Assembly: GCA_018268855.1 (NCBI GenBank)
Contig: JAFDVR010000017.1
Location: 496,001 to 560,000, forward strand
Direction: 5' to 3'
DNA from: Acidobacteriota bacterium
GTDB taxonomy: Bacteria > Acidobacteriota > Terriglobia > Terriglobales > Acidobacteriaceae
DNA: 64,000 nt
Shown: one piece after another, positions 42,499-50,845 of the stretch
Layout of the letters: every line of letters starts with the position of its first letter
Position numbering within the stretch: position 1 is the stretch's first letter
Notes under the pieces: model-generated
What the model was told of the DNA's origin: nothing
The model's database searches: none
The model's input: the letters and a program-made list of their open reading frames with translations, nothing else
Translations under genes and position numbers: made by a program

Positions 42499-43285
42499 TG
42501 CACTCATCCGTTCCGTGCTTCTTCTCTGCGCGGCATGCACCATCCTGTCAGCCCATGCTGAGAGGACCGTCCGCGTCTGCGCTGACCCGGACAATTTTCC
42601 CTTTTCCAGCCAGCAACGGTCCGGCTTCGACAATCGTATCGCTGAGTTACTTATTCACGATCTGCATGCAAAGCCGGTATTTGTCTGGGCACGAGCGAGG
42701 CGCGGCTTTTTACGAGAGCGGTTCAACAAAGGTGAATGCGATGTGCTGATGGGTGTGCCTGAGGGCATGCGGCGCCTTCGTGAGACGAAGCCGTATTACC
42801 GCTCTTCCTATGTCTTTGTGACACGGCGGCAGGAACATCTGCGGATTACCAGCTTTTCCGATCCTGCTATTGGACGGCAGCGCATCGGTTTGCAGATACT
42901 GGAAGAAGATTTTTCGCCGCCTTCTCTTCCTCTGATCCGCTATGGACACGCCGCTCAACTGGTGGGTTTTGAATCGTTCGGCAGCCGTGCAGGCGACATC
43001 GTAAAGGCAGTTGCCGACAAACGCATTGGGATGGCGGTGGTATGGGGACCACTCGCAGGTTATTATGCCGCGCCGTTGCACGAGCAGCTAGTACTTGAAC
43101 CGGTATCGCCGCAAGTGGAGGCAGGCATTCCCTTTGCCTACAACATGACCATCGCAACGCATCCACATAATGAGGCGCTTGCGAAGGAATTGAATGCCGC
43201 CATTGAAAGAAACCAGGCGAAGATCGCAGCGATTCTTCGTTCTTATCATGTTGTATTTAAACAACCGCACCAGGAGGGCCTGTGA
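42479..43285 (+). CDS. Quinoprotein-dehydrogenase-associated periplasmic binding protein (XoxJ/MoxJ-like)
   Basis: 268 residues with a signal peptide (about 1-27, ending SAHA). The mature part begins RTVRVCADPDNFPFSS, the hallmark of the solute-binding-like proteins that accompany PQQ alcohol dehydrogenases, and continues as a type II periplasmic binding fold (GVPEGMRRLRETKPYYRSSY; MAVVWGPLAGYYAA). XoxJ is thought to help mature or activate the dehydrogenase rather than import a solute. GGAGGG precedes the start, which lies inside the end of the dehydrogenase gene. The following cytochrome gene overlaps by four bases. Confidence 0.88.
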   Translation: MSLLFRSALIRSVLLLCAACTILSAHAERTVRVCADPDNFPFSSQQRSGFDNRIAELLIHDLHAKPVFVWARARRGFLRERFNKGECDVLMGVPEGMRRLRETKPYYRSSYVFVTRRQEHLRITSFSDPAIGRQRIGLQILEEDFSPPSLPLIRYGHAAQLVGFESFGSRAGDIVKAVADKRIGMAVVWGPLAGYYAAPLHEQLVLEPVSPQVEAGIPFAYNMTIATHPHNEALAKELNAAIERNQAKIAAILRSYHVVFKQPHQEGL

Positions 43286-43836
43286 AGCGCAAAACTCTGC
43301 TCTTCTGCCTGTTCCTTCTTGCGCTTTGCGCGTGTAAACGCGAGCATCGCGTTTTCGACCCCGGCGCCACCGCAGCACAGCCCGCCAATGGAACCGTGAT
43401 GAATGACGTAATGGCCGGCGCAACGCAGCCTTCTGCGGCGGTACCCATTCAGTTTGAAGAGAGTGCATACGCAGTTGCCGAAGGTAAGCGGTTTTATCAG
43501 GCCTACAACTGTGTCGGTTGTCATGCGAATGGCGGCGGAGCCATCGGTCCCGCGTTGATGGATTCTGAATGGATTTACGGCAGTAAGCTGGAGCAGATCC
43601 ACTCCGTGATTGTGCAGGGGCGGCCTAACGGCATGCCGAGTTTCGCGAATAAAATCCCTGACTATCAGGTGTGGGAGATCGCTGCTTATGTGCGCTCCAT
43701 GAGCGGACAATTGCCTTCCGATGTTGCTCCTTCACGTTCCGATCACATGCCTACTGTGAGGTCGGAATCATCGCGTCCTAAAGAACATCCGGCGGATGAA
43801 AATCAGCAGCCGCTGGTCCCAGGTCGGTCCAAATGA
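43282..43836 (+). CDS. Lipoprotein c-type cytochrome, likely electron acceptor of the alcohol dehydrogenase
   Basis: 184 residues from a GTG (43282) with AGGAGG upstream. The signal ends in a Cys-rich lipobox (LLALCAC). One heme c site CVGCH (Cys77, Cys80, His81) lies in KRFYQAYNCVGCHANGGG, and the axial Met is in NGMPSFANKIPDYQVWEIAA. A Ser/Pro/Glu-rich tail of about 50 residues follows. Its place directly after the dehydrogenase and binding protein is that of XoxG/PedF-type cytochromes. It overlaps coxB by four bases, which links it to the oxidase. Confidence 0.88.
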   Translation: MKRKTLLFCLFLLALCACKREHRVFDPGATAAQPANGTVMNDVMAGATQPSAAVPIQFEESAYAVAEGKRFYQAYNCVGCHANGGGAIGPALMDSEWIYGSKLEQIHSVIVQGRPNGMPSFANKIPDYQVWEIAAYVRSMSGQLPSDVAPSRSDHMPTVRSESSRPKEHPADENQQPLVPGRSK

Positions 43837-44828
43837 CATGCCTGGCCAACTTCGCGGGTCTGTTTCCCGGTAGACAGACTCCTCTGCGGCCCGTTGGACC
43901 GCAGGCGCTGCACATCGAGCACACCCTTGTCCTGGTATTTGCGATTACGACCATCGTCTACCTGATCGTAATGGCTGTATTGACCGTAGGTGTGGTGCGC
44001 GCCCGCACGAAAGAACCGCTTCCAGTACCTCTTACGCCCGATCCTTCGACCGAACGCCGCGCGAGCTGGGCGGTAGGTATTGCGCTCGGCATTACAACAC
44101 TTCTGCTCTTTATCATGCTGATTGACAGTTTTCGCACCAGCCATCAGACAGCCGTGCTTGCCGCACAGCCTGCGATGAAGATCAATGTCTATGGACATAT
44201 GTGGTGGTGGGAAGTTGAATATCCGATGGATGAGGAACCCTACCGCATGGTTCGCACGGCCAACGAAATCCACATTCCAGTAGGAGCCGTCGTGGACATT
44301 CACGGCACGTCTCGTGACGTAATCCATAGCTTCTGGGCGCCGAACATCCATGGAAAGAAAGACCTGTTGCCCGGCTATCAGAATGACCTCACTCTCCGCG
44401 TGGACGAGCCCGGCACCTGGCGCGGACAATGCGCGGAGTTTTGTGGGTTGCAGCATGCGCATATGGCCTTCGACATCGTGGCGCAGTCTCGTAAAGACTT
44501 TGATAAATGGTATGTCCAGCAGCTTACTGCTTCGGCAGAGCCAACCACGTCGGAAGCAGCACATGGACGCGAAGTTTTCCTCACGCACACCTGCGTGATG
44601 TGCCATACCGTGCGTGGCACATCAGCAAATTCGCACGTGGGGCCAGACCTCACCCATGTGGCAAGCCGCTCCATGATTGCCGCAGGAACACTGAAGAACA
44701 ATCGCGGCAATCTGACCGGATGGGTTGCCAATGCACAGAGTATTAAACCGGGCTGCCGCATGCCTCCCAACCCCATGCCGGCATCGGACCTGAATGATCT
44801 GATCACCTATCTGGAGTCGTTGAAATGA
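43833..44828 (+). CDS. coxB: Cytochrome c oxidase subunit II with fused cytochrome c (caa3 type)
   Basis: CuA-bearing subunit that accepts electrons from cytochrome c. 331 residues. Two transmembrane helices (about 31-54 and 80-98) precede the cupredoxin domain, with aromatic GHMWWWEVEYP (121-131). CuA ligands are His165, Cys200, Glu202, Cys204, His208 and Met211 in RDVIHSFW and CAEFCGLQHAHM. A C-terminal heme c domain has CVMCH (254-258) and the Met region GCRMPPNPMP, which makes this a caa3-type subunit. It overlaps both neighbours by four bases. Confidence 0.95.
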   Translation: MTCLANFAGLFPGRQTPLRPVGPQALHIEHTLVLVFAITTIVYLIVMAVLTVGVVRARTKEPLPVPLTPDPSTERRASWAVGIALGITTLLLFIMLIDSFRTSHQTAVLAAQPAMKINVYGHMWWWEVEYPMDEEPYRMVRTANEIHIPVGAVVDIHGTSRDVIHSFWAPNIHGKKDLLPGYQNDLTLRVDEPGTWRGQCAEFCGLQHAHMAFDIVAQSRKDFDKWYVQQLTASAEPTTSEAAHGREVFLTHTCVMCHTVRGTSANSHVGPDLTHVASRSMIAAGTLKNNRGNLTGWVANAQSIKPGCRMPPNPMPASDLNDLITYLESLK

Positions 44829-46771
44829 GTGAGCAGCGCGCCGTCATGCGACTCGAACCTGTTCTGCCCGAGAAGGAGCAAGCTCGCGCTGCGCAACTGG
44901 CAGAAGTGTGGAAAGAACCGCCAGGCTTTATTGGCTGGTTCAAGGCTATCCATCACACCACGATCGGTAAACGGTTCATCCTTACGGCATTCGCTTTCTT
45001 TCTTGCCGCAGGCCTTCTTGCCGGAGCCATGCGTCTGCAGCTTGCATTTCCTGAATCGCATCTGATGAGCCCCGATTTGTATAACCAGATCTTCACCATG
45101 CACGGCTCGACGATGATGTTTCTTTTCGCCGTGCCCATGATGTTTGAAGCGCTAAGCGTGTACCTGGTGCCGTTGATGCTTGGCACCCGGCAGATCGCCT
45201 TTCCACGCCTAAATGCATACAGCTATTATCTGTATCTCTTTGGCGGCCTAATGCTGTTCGCGTTCTTCTTTGTAAACTCCGGACCAGACCGTGGATGGTT
45301 TGCTTATGTTCCTCTCTCCGGCCCTGACTATGGACCCGGAAAACGTGCGGACATATGGGCGCAACTCATCACGTTTACTGAAGTATCCGCCCTCTGCGTG
45401 GCGGTGGAAGTGGTGGTGACCACCTTCAAGCTACGTGCGCCAGGCATGTCACTCAACAGGATTCCAATCTTCGTCTGGGGACAGGTTGTCACCGCGTTTA
45501 TGGTCATCTTCGCCATGCCAGGCGTAGTGGTTGCCAGCACCATGTTGCTGCTGGACCGCACCTGCGGCACACAGTTTTTCAATCCAGCAGTCGGCGGAGA
45601 TGTTCTGCTCTTCCAGCACCTCTTCTGGTGGTTCGGACATCCTGAGGTCTATATCATCTTCATCCCTGGCACTGTCATCGTCTCCACCGTGTTGAGTACG
45701 TTTTGCAGACGCCACATGTTCGGATATCTGGCGGTGATCCTCTCCTTGATCGCAACTGGATTCATTGCATTCGGTCTCTGGGTGCATCACATGTTCGCGA
45801 CGGGCATCCCGCAGATGAGTGAAAGCTTTTTCACCGCTGCCAGCATGATGATCGCCATCCCCACAGGCACACAGATTTTTTGCTGGATCGCCACCATCAC
45901 CACAGGCAAAGTTGTATTAAAGACGCCAATGTGGTGGGTGCTCGGGTTTTTCTTCGTCTTCATCATCGGTGGGATGACGGGCATCTATGTCGCCTCTGTT
46001 CCTGTGGACCTGCAGGTGCATGACACGTATTTCATCGTTGCGCACTTCCACTACGTTCTTATTGGAGGTGCGGTTTTTCCGCTCTTCGCGGCCTTTGCAT
46101 ACTGGTTCCCAAAAATGACAGGGCGCATGATGAGCGAGAAGCTTGGCCTATGGAGTTTCTGGCTATTTACTATCGGGTTCAATGTCACCTTCTTCCCGAT
46201 GCATATCGTGGGACTGCGCGGCATGCCACGGCGGGTCTACACCTACCCTGCTGGTGCAGGTTGGACCGTTCTCAATCAGATTGAGTCTCTCGGTTACCTC
46301 TTTCTGTTTGCAGGTGTAGCGATGTTTCTGGTGAATGTATGGCGCTCACTCAAGCGGGGGGAACTGGCCGGACCGAACCCCTGGCAAGCAGGTGGACTGG
46401 AATGGGCTGTTCCATCACCGCCTCCTGCATACAACTTTCTTAATCTGCCAACCGTAAATGGCAGTGAGCCGCTTTGGGATGCAGCTCCCGATCAGCCAAT
46501 AGTCACTGGCCTAAAGGAAGATGTGCGCGAGGTACTGACCACACGCATTCTCGACGCTGAGCCGGAGGGCCGCGATGAAATGCCGGCACCGTCGATCTGG
46601 CCATTTCTTGCGGCAGTGGCAACGACTGCATTGTTCATCGGCAGCATCTTCCGGCCAATTGCCGTCTCCATTGGCGCCATACCTCTCGGCATCACTCTCA
46701 TCGCATGGTTCTGGCCCACGCGCGAAGAATCAGAGAGACGCAGAAAGCAGGACATATGGCAGACGGAATAG
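44825..46771 (+). CDS. coxA: Cytochrome c oxidase subunit I
   Basis: Catalytic heme a/a3-CuB subunit and proton pump. 648 residues. The heme ligand motif FTMHGSTMMF, the proton-channel region VVVASTMLLLDR, CuB ligands in FWWFGHPEVYIIFIPGT and FGLWVHHMFATGIP, and the heme pair HDTYFIVAHFHYVLIGG are all present. Twelve core helices are followed by a C-terminal extension with two more helices (about 595-635), as in fused or long COX1 of caa3 enzymes. It overlaps coxB and coxC. Confidence 0.97.
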   Translation: MSEQRAVMRLEPVLPEKEQARAAQLAEVWKEPPGFIGWFKAIHHTTIGKRFILTAFAFFLAAGLLAGAMRLQLAFPESHLMSPDLYNQIFTMHGSTMMFLFAVPMMFEALSVYLVPLMLGTRQIAFPRLNAYSYYLYLFGGLMLFAFFFVNSGPDRGWFAYVPLSGPDYGPGKRADIWAQLITFTEVSALCVAVEVVVTTFKLRAPGMSLNRIPIFVWGQVVTAFMVIFAMPGVVVASTMLLLDRTCGTQFFNPAVGGDVLLFQHLFWWFGHPEVYIIFIPGTVIVSTVLSTFCRRHMFGYLAVILSLIATGFIAFGLWVHHMFATGIPQMSESFFTAASMMIAIPTGTQIFCWIATITTGKVVLKTPMWWVLGFFFVFIIGGMTGIYVASVPVDLQVHDTYFIVAHFHYVLIGGAVFPLFAAFAYWFPKMTGRMMSEKLGLWSFWLFTIGFNVTFFPMHIVGLRGMPRRVYTYPAGAGWTVLNQIESLGYLFLFAGVAMFLVNVWRSLKRGELAGPNPWQAGGLEWAVPSPPPAYNFLNLPTVNGSEPLWDAAPDQPIVTGLKEDVREVLTTRILDAEPEGRDEMPAPSIWPFLAAVATTALFIGSIFRPIAVSIGAIPLGITLIAWFWPTREESERRRKQDIWQTE

Positions 46772-47382
46772 AGGTCCAACGCCGCCGCGCGCTCGATGTC
46801 TCGGCCCTGCCGAACGTGGTATTTTCTGTTCGCAGCACAACGTGGTTGGGAACTGTGGGCATGATGTTTATCGAGGGTGGCGTCTTCGCCCTCGTCGTGG
46901 CAGCATATTTCTATCTACATTCACGAACAGAACACTGGCCACCGGGTTTCCTTCCTCCCGACCTGTTTTGGGGCACGATAAACACAATTATCTTCGTGCT
47001 CAGCGTAATTCCCACGGAGTGGTATCGACGCAGAGCGCACCATGGCGATCTGGCAGCAGTTCGCATCGGCCTTATCCTCGCCTCGCTAATCGGGCTGGCG
47101 AATCTCGTGGTCCGCTATTTCGAACTGCGTCATCTCAATTGCGAGTGGAGTCAATCGGCTTACGGTTCCGTTGTCTGGCTCCTGATGGGATTGCATGTTA
47201 CCCATCTGCTTACCGATTGGGTAGAGACACTGGTGCTTACAAAACTCTTTTTCTCTCCGCATATTGAAGGCAAACGTTTTGTGGATGCGGAGGAGAATGC
47301 AAGTTATTGGTACTTCGTCGTCCTTACCTGGATTCCGATTTACCTCGTGCTCTACTGGGCACCCCGATGGTTGAGGAGTTGA
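46756..47382 (+). CDS. coxC: Cytochrome c oxidase subunit III
   Basis: Five- to six-helix membrane subunit of heme-copper oxidase. The ATG at 46756 (16 bases inside coxA) gives 208 residues. Motifs: TVGMMFIEGGVFALVVAAYF with the conserved Glu, PPGFLPPDLFWGTINTII, SVVWLLMGLHVTHLLTDWVE and ENASYWYFVVLTWIPIYLVL. A frame extending back to 46705 lies wholly within coxA and is not needed. Confidence 0.93.
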   Translation: MADGIEVQRRRALDVSALPNVVFSVRSTTWLGTVGMMFIEGGVFALVVAAYFYLHSRTEHWPPGFLPPDLFWGTINTIIFVLSVIPTEWYRRRAHHGDLAAVRIGLILASLIGLANLVVRYFELRHLNCEWSQSAYGSVVWLLMGLHVTHLLTDWVETLVLTKLFFSPHIEGKRFVDAEENASYWYFVVLTWIPIYLVLYWAPRWLRS

Positions 47383-47386
47383 ACGC

Positions 47387-47770
47387 ATGCCGAATCCAAC
47401 TCAATTATTTCCCAGTACAGAAGATGAAGGCCTGAACTTCAGGCTATGGGTGGGAATCCTGTTGCCTCCTATTGCAGGCGGCATCAACACGATGGTTGGT
47501 TACGCAGTTAGCAACTATGATTGCAACGTCCATAACCGGCACTTCGCAACACTTGTTAATTTTGTTTGTTTTGTATTATGCGGTATCGCGGCATTCACCG
47601 CTTTCTCCACACGCCAAAAGATTGATCAGAGAAAGGATGACAACTCCTTGTCTCTTTTTCATACCCGCAGATTCATGTTCCGGCTTGGGCTGGCGATCTC
47701 TGCCGGCTTTGCGGTGATGATTATCGCCGGCTTCGTCTCTGTGCTCATTCTGCATCCATGTGACCTATGA
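47387..47770 (+). CDS. Small three-helix membrane protein of the oxidase operon, unknown function
   Basis: 127 residues with hydrophobic segments at about 19-42, 53-72 and 98-122. No catalytic motif is seen. It lies 4 bases after coxC and overlaps the ctaG-like gene by 4, so it is surely translated with the oxidase. It may play the part of a small subunit IV or an assembly helper; that is position-based inference only. Confidence 0.65.
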   Translation: MPNPTQLFPSTEDEGLNFRLWVGILLPPIAGGINTMVGYAVSNYDCNVHNRHFATLVNFVCFVLCGIAAFTAFSTRQKIDQRKDDNSLSLFHTRRFMFRLGLAISAGFAVMIIAGFVSVLILHPCDL

Positions 47771-48693
47771 GCCCTCTTCTCCCTATCGCCGCGTTGTTGC
47801 TGCACCATCCGCTCGGAGTGGATGAAACGCTCGAACATCTCCCGCAGCCAGGGAGCCTTTGGGCAGCGCATAACTGGACATGGGAGTTTTCCATTGTATT
47901 TCCGCTGGTCGTATTTTTTGTCTTGTATGTCGTTGGTGCGGTGCGCCGCGGGAATATCCGCGGGCTTGCATGGCGGCATACTGCAGCGGCAACAGGATGG
48001 CTTTCGCTCGCATTCGCATTGATTACTCCCCTGCACCGGCTCGGAGACGCTCTCTTTAGCGCGCATATGTTGCAACACGAGATTTTAGTGCTCCTTGCCG
48101 CACCTTTGCTTGCAGCAGCGCAATGCTCTGTCACTCTGCTCTATGCATTTCCACTTGCATGGCGAAAAACACTTGGGGGAATCTTCTCCGACTTGCAGCA
48201 CAATGGCATTATCGCTCTGCTTACAGCACCATTAGCAGCATTTCTCATTCATGCATTCGTTCTCTGGGGATGGCATATTCCTTATCTCTACGAAGCAAGT
48301 GTCCGGTCCGACCTGGTGCATGCCTTCCAACACATCAGCTTCTTTGTTTCCGGATTGATCTTCTGGGCAGCGCTTTATGGAGCGGGGCGTTCAAAGATGG
48401 GTTACGGTGCAGGGGTTGTATATGTCTTTGGCACCGCTGTTCATTGTGGAGCATTGGGTGCGTTGCTCACCTTTTCATCGGTCATCTGGTACCCGATTTA
48501 CGAATCGCGTACGCACATTTGGAGTCTCACGCCGCTACAAGACCAGCAACTCGGCGGACTTCTGATGTGGGTCCCTTCCAGCCTTGTATTCATCGCAGCC
48601 GGTATCTGGCTGTTTGTGCAATGGCTCCAACACTCTGAACATCGCGTGGTCCATTCGTCTGTACATGATCTCCCAGCCGGAGAAGAAGCATGA
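47767..48693 (+). CDS. CtaG-like (caa3_CtaG family) oxidase assembly protein
   Basis: 308 residues and about seven transmembrane helices. It matches the caa3_CtaG family: WTWEFSIVFPLVVFFVLYVV, FSAHMLQHEILVLLAAPLLA (His-rich helix), AFLIHAFVLWGWHIPYLYEA, HAFQHISFFVSGLIFWAALY. These proteins are needed for caa3 oxidase formation, probably in copper delivery. It is unrelated to the Cox11-type CtaG. It overlaps both neighbours by four bases. Confidence 0.9.
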   Translation: MSPLLPIAALLLHHPLGVDETLEHLPQPGSLWAAHNWTWEFSIVFPLVVFFVLYVVGAVRRGNIRGLAWRHTAAATGWLSLAFALITPLHRLGDALFSAHMLQHEILVLLAAPLLAAAQCSVTLLYAFPLAWRKTLGGIFSDLQHNGIIALLTAPLAAFLIHAFVLWGWHIPYLYEASVRSDLVHAFQHISFFVSGLIFWAALYGAGRSKMGYGAGVVYVFGTAVHCGALGALLTFSSVIWYPIYESRTHIWSLTPLQDQQLGGLLMWVPSSLVFIAAGIWLFVQWLQHSEHRVVHSSVHDLPAGEEA

Positions 48694-49034
48694 AGAGCCT
48701 GTCCTTTCTCTTAATATCGTTCTTCTTTCTGACCGGATGCGCCCGGCGCGGCAGCGTGAACGAAATGCATGTAGCTGAACGTATGCGGGCATACGGTTGC
48801 GTCTCTTGCCATACCATCCCGCGCATCAGCGGAGCGGAAGCAACTGTCGGTCCTCCACTGGACCGGCTTGGCAGCCGGACGTACATCGCCGGTGTTCTTC
48901 CAAACAGCCCTGAGAACTTGTCCCGTTGGATTCAGCATCCTCAATCCATACATCCGGGAACAGCTATGCCGGAGATGGGCGTCACCAAATCCGACGCTGA
49001 CGAAATTGCTAAATTTCTCGGCTCTTTAAAGTAA
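48690..49034 (+). CDS. Small lipoprotein cytochrome c
   Basis: 114 residues. A lipoprotein signal (SFFFLTGC) is followed by one heme c site CVSCH in RMRAYGCVSCHTIPRISGAE. The axial Met lies in HPGTAMPEMGVTKSDADEIA. It ends the nine-gene operon, overlapping the ctaG-like gene by four bases. It resembles the cytochrome domain of coxB (GPPLDRLGSRTYIAGVLPNS / GPDLTHVASRSMIAAGTLKN), so it may shuttle electrons to the oxidase. Confidence 0.88.
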   Translation: MKSLSFLLISFFFLTGCARRGSVNEMHVAERMRAYGCVSCHTIPRISGAEATVGPPLDRLGSRTYIAGVLPNSPENLSRWIQHPQSIHPGTAMPEMGVTKSDADEIAKFLGSLK

Positions 49035-49186
49035 GGCAGGTCCCGTCGATATTCGCAACCGACGTCAATTGGCGTCTATGGGTTAGGAGCGTTTCCTCCT
49101 CACTTCTAAACAAGCATCTATGTAGCTAAGTAGCTAATGGTGATTCATCTCCATTTTTGATCACCGACTGCTATCAGTGAGGATGC

Positions 49187-50598
49187 ATGAAAAAGCCAAT
49201 CACCATCGCCGTGGTGGGTTCAGGATATGTTGGCCTTGTTGCCGCTGTGAGTTTTGCCGAAATCGGTCATCAGGTGATCTGCGTCGATAATGACGAACAA
49301 AAGGTCAAAGCGCTGCAAGAAGGCGACACACTTATTCATGAAGAGCATCTTCCTGAACTGCTGGATCGCTATCGCAATAAAGAGGTTCGCTTCACAAAAG
49401 ATCTTGCCCAAGCTACCCGCCATTGTGATGCCATCTTCATCGCTGTAGGAACCCCACAAAATGAAACTGGCGATGCTGACCTTTCGTATGTGGAAGCAGT
49501 CACGGCGGAAATCGCACGCTCTATACGGGGCTATCCCGTCATCGTAGAAAAGAGTACTGTACCCGTCTACACCAATGAGTGGATACGCAAAACAATGGAG
49601 CGCAACGGCGTTTCGCGGAGTCTCTTCGATGTTGTCTCCAACCCAGAGTTTCTGCGCGAAGGCACAGCAATCTCCGATTTCCTTCATCCTGATCGCATTG
49701 TGGTGGGCTCCAACAGTACGCGCGCTACGCAGCTTCTGCACGAGATCTACCATCCACTCACTTCAGGCGAATACTATCGCCGTGTTGACGCCATTCCCGG
49801 CCACCGCAACACCGCAGCGCCTCCTCCACTGCTCGATACATCTACCAAGAGCGCAGAGATCATCAAGCATGCGTCCAATGCATTCCTCGCGCTCAAGATA
49901 TCTTTCTCAACTCGGTTGCGAATCTCTGCGAAGCCACCGACGCCGACGTAGAACAGGTAGCACGCGGCATTGGTATGGACATGCGCATTGGGCCGCGGTT
50001 CCTTCGTCCTGGAATCGGCTATGGTGGTTCCTGTTTTCCGAAGGATGTCGCTGCCTTCCGTTCCGTCGCGCACCATCGTGGGCTTGAGTTCGGTCTGCTG
50101 CGCGAAGTGGAGCGCGTTAATGCCGATCAGAAGCGGCGATTCATGGCGAAGGTACGATCTGCCCTCTGGACGATGCGCGGCAAAACCATAGGTATACTTG
50201 GCCTGGCCTTCAAGGGTGAGACCAATGACATTCGCGAATCACCGGCAATCGATCTCGTGAAGATGCTTCTGGATGAAGGCTGCTGCATAACGGCTTACGA
50301 TCCAGCAGCAATGAAGCGGGCAGAGGAGGTACTACCGGTTTCGGCAACTATGCGATATGCGAATGACGCCTATGCAACGGCCCAAAATGCAGACGCCATT
50401 TTGCTACTCACCGACTGGAAAGAGTTCGCGCATCTTGACCTTGATCGCCTTGGTAAATCGATGCGCTATCGCATGATCGTAGACGGCCGGAACATCTACG
50501 ATCCAGATGTCATGCGTGAACATAGCTTTGCTTATATCAGCATTGGCCGCCCTGCTATTTACCCGGAATATATAGAAGATTTGCCTATTGCGGTGTAA
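49187..50598 (+). pseudogene. ugd: UDP-glucose 6-dehydrogenase, split by an apparent one-base deletion
   Basis: Oxidises UDP-glucose to UDP-glucuronate for polysaccharides. The first frame (49187-49951) has the Rossmann fold (VVGSGYVGLVAAVSFAEIGH), VGTPQNE and EKSTVPVYT, and reads in family register to ...HASNAFLALKISF; it then runs into an out-of-register tail ending at TAG 49949-49951. The family sequence resumes in another frame from about 49906 as LNSVANLCEATDADVEQVAR, with the catalytic Cys in GIGYGGSCFPKD and a complete C-terminus to 50598. One base is missing near 49904-49907. Everything else is intact, so this is a recent mutation or a sequence error. Confidence 0.88.
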
Positions 50599-50644
50599 GG
50601 CACTTCAGCCCTGGAGTGCAAAATAGAAGATAAATAAATAAATG

Positions 50645-50675
50645 GGTGCATGTGAATCATAACCACGCATGCACC
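50645..50675 (+). terminator. Hairpin after the UDP-glucose dehydrogenase gene
   Basis: GGTGCATG (50645-50652) pairs with CATGCACC (50668-50675) around a 15-base loop, followed by TCTTTCATT. It is 46 bases after the stop. The loop is long and the T run broken, so efficiency is uncertain. Confidence 0.5.
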
Positions 50676-50751
50676 TCTTTCATTGCAAGGTACTCAGCAA
50701 CCTTCGAAAAAGAAGACACATAACTAATCGGCGTCTATTGGGCTCTCTAAA

Positions 50752-50766
50752 TTGAGGCAACCTCAA
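50752..50766. promoter_or_regulatory. Palindrome TTGAGG-CAA-CCTCAA upstream of the glycan operon
   Basis: Perfect six-base arms, 79 bases before the GTG of the first gene of the plus-strand glycan operon. Same core (AGGCAWCCT) as sites before ku and before the PQQ dehydrogenase. Also in this 247-base gap, GGCGTCTATTGGG at 50730 echoes GGCGTCTATGGG at 49071; each lies 116 bases before a start codon. Confidence 0.4.
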
Positions 50767-50845
50767 ATCTTCTTTGTACTTCTACCTTAATAGCCGTGCT
50801 TCACGAAAGCATAGCTCCCATCTCCATCCCTTGAAGGGAGTTACC

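Noticed and set aside
49975..50598. A separate small dehydrogenase gene
   Set aside because: It is the out-of-frame C-terminal half of the UDP-glucose dehydrogenase; the family sequence continues upstream of its first Met to about 49906.
50774..50845. Upstream start for the GH-A gene
   Set aside because: The first 24 codons are atypical, with no ribosome binding site; AAGGGAG precedes the GTG at 50846.
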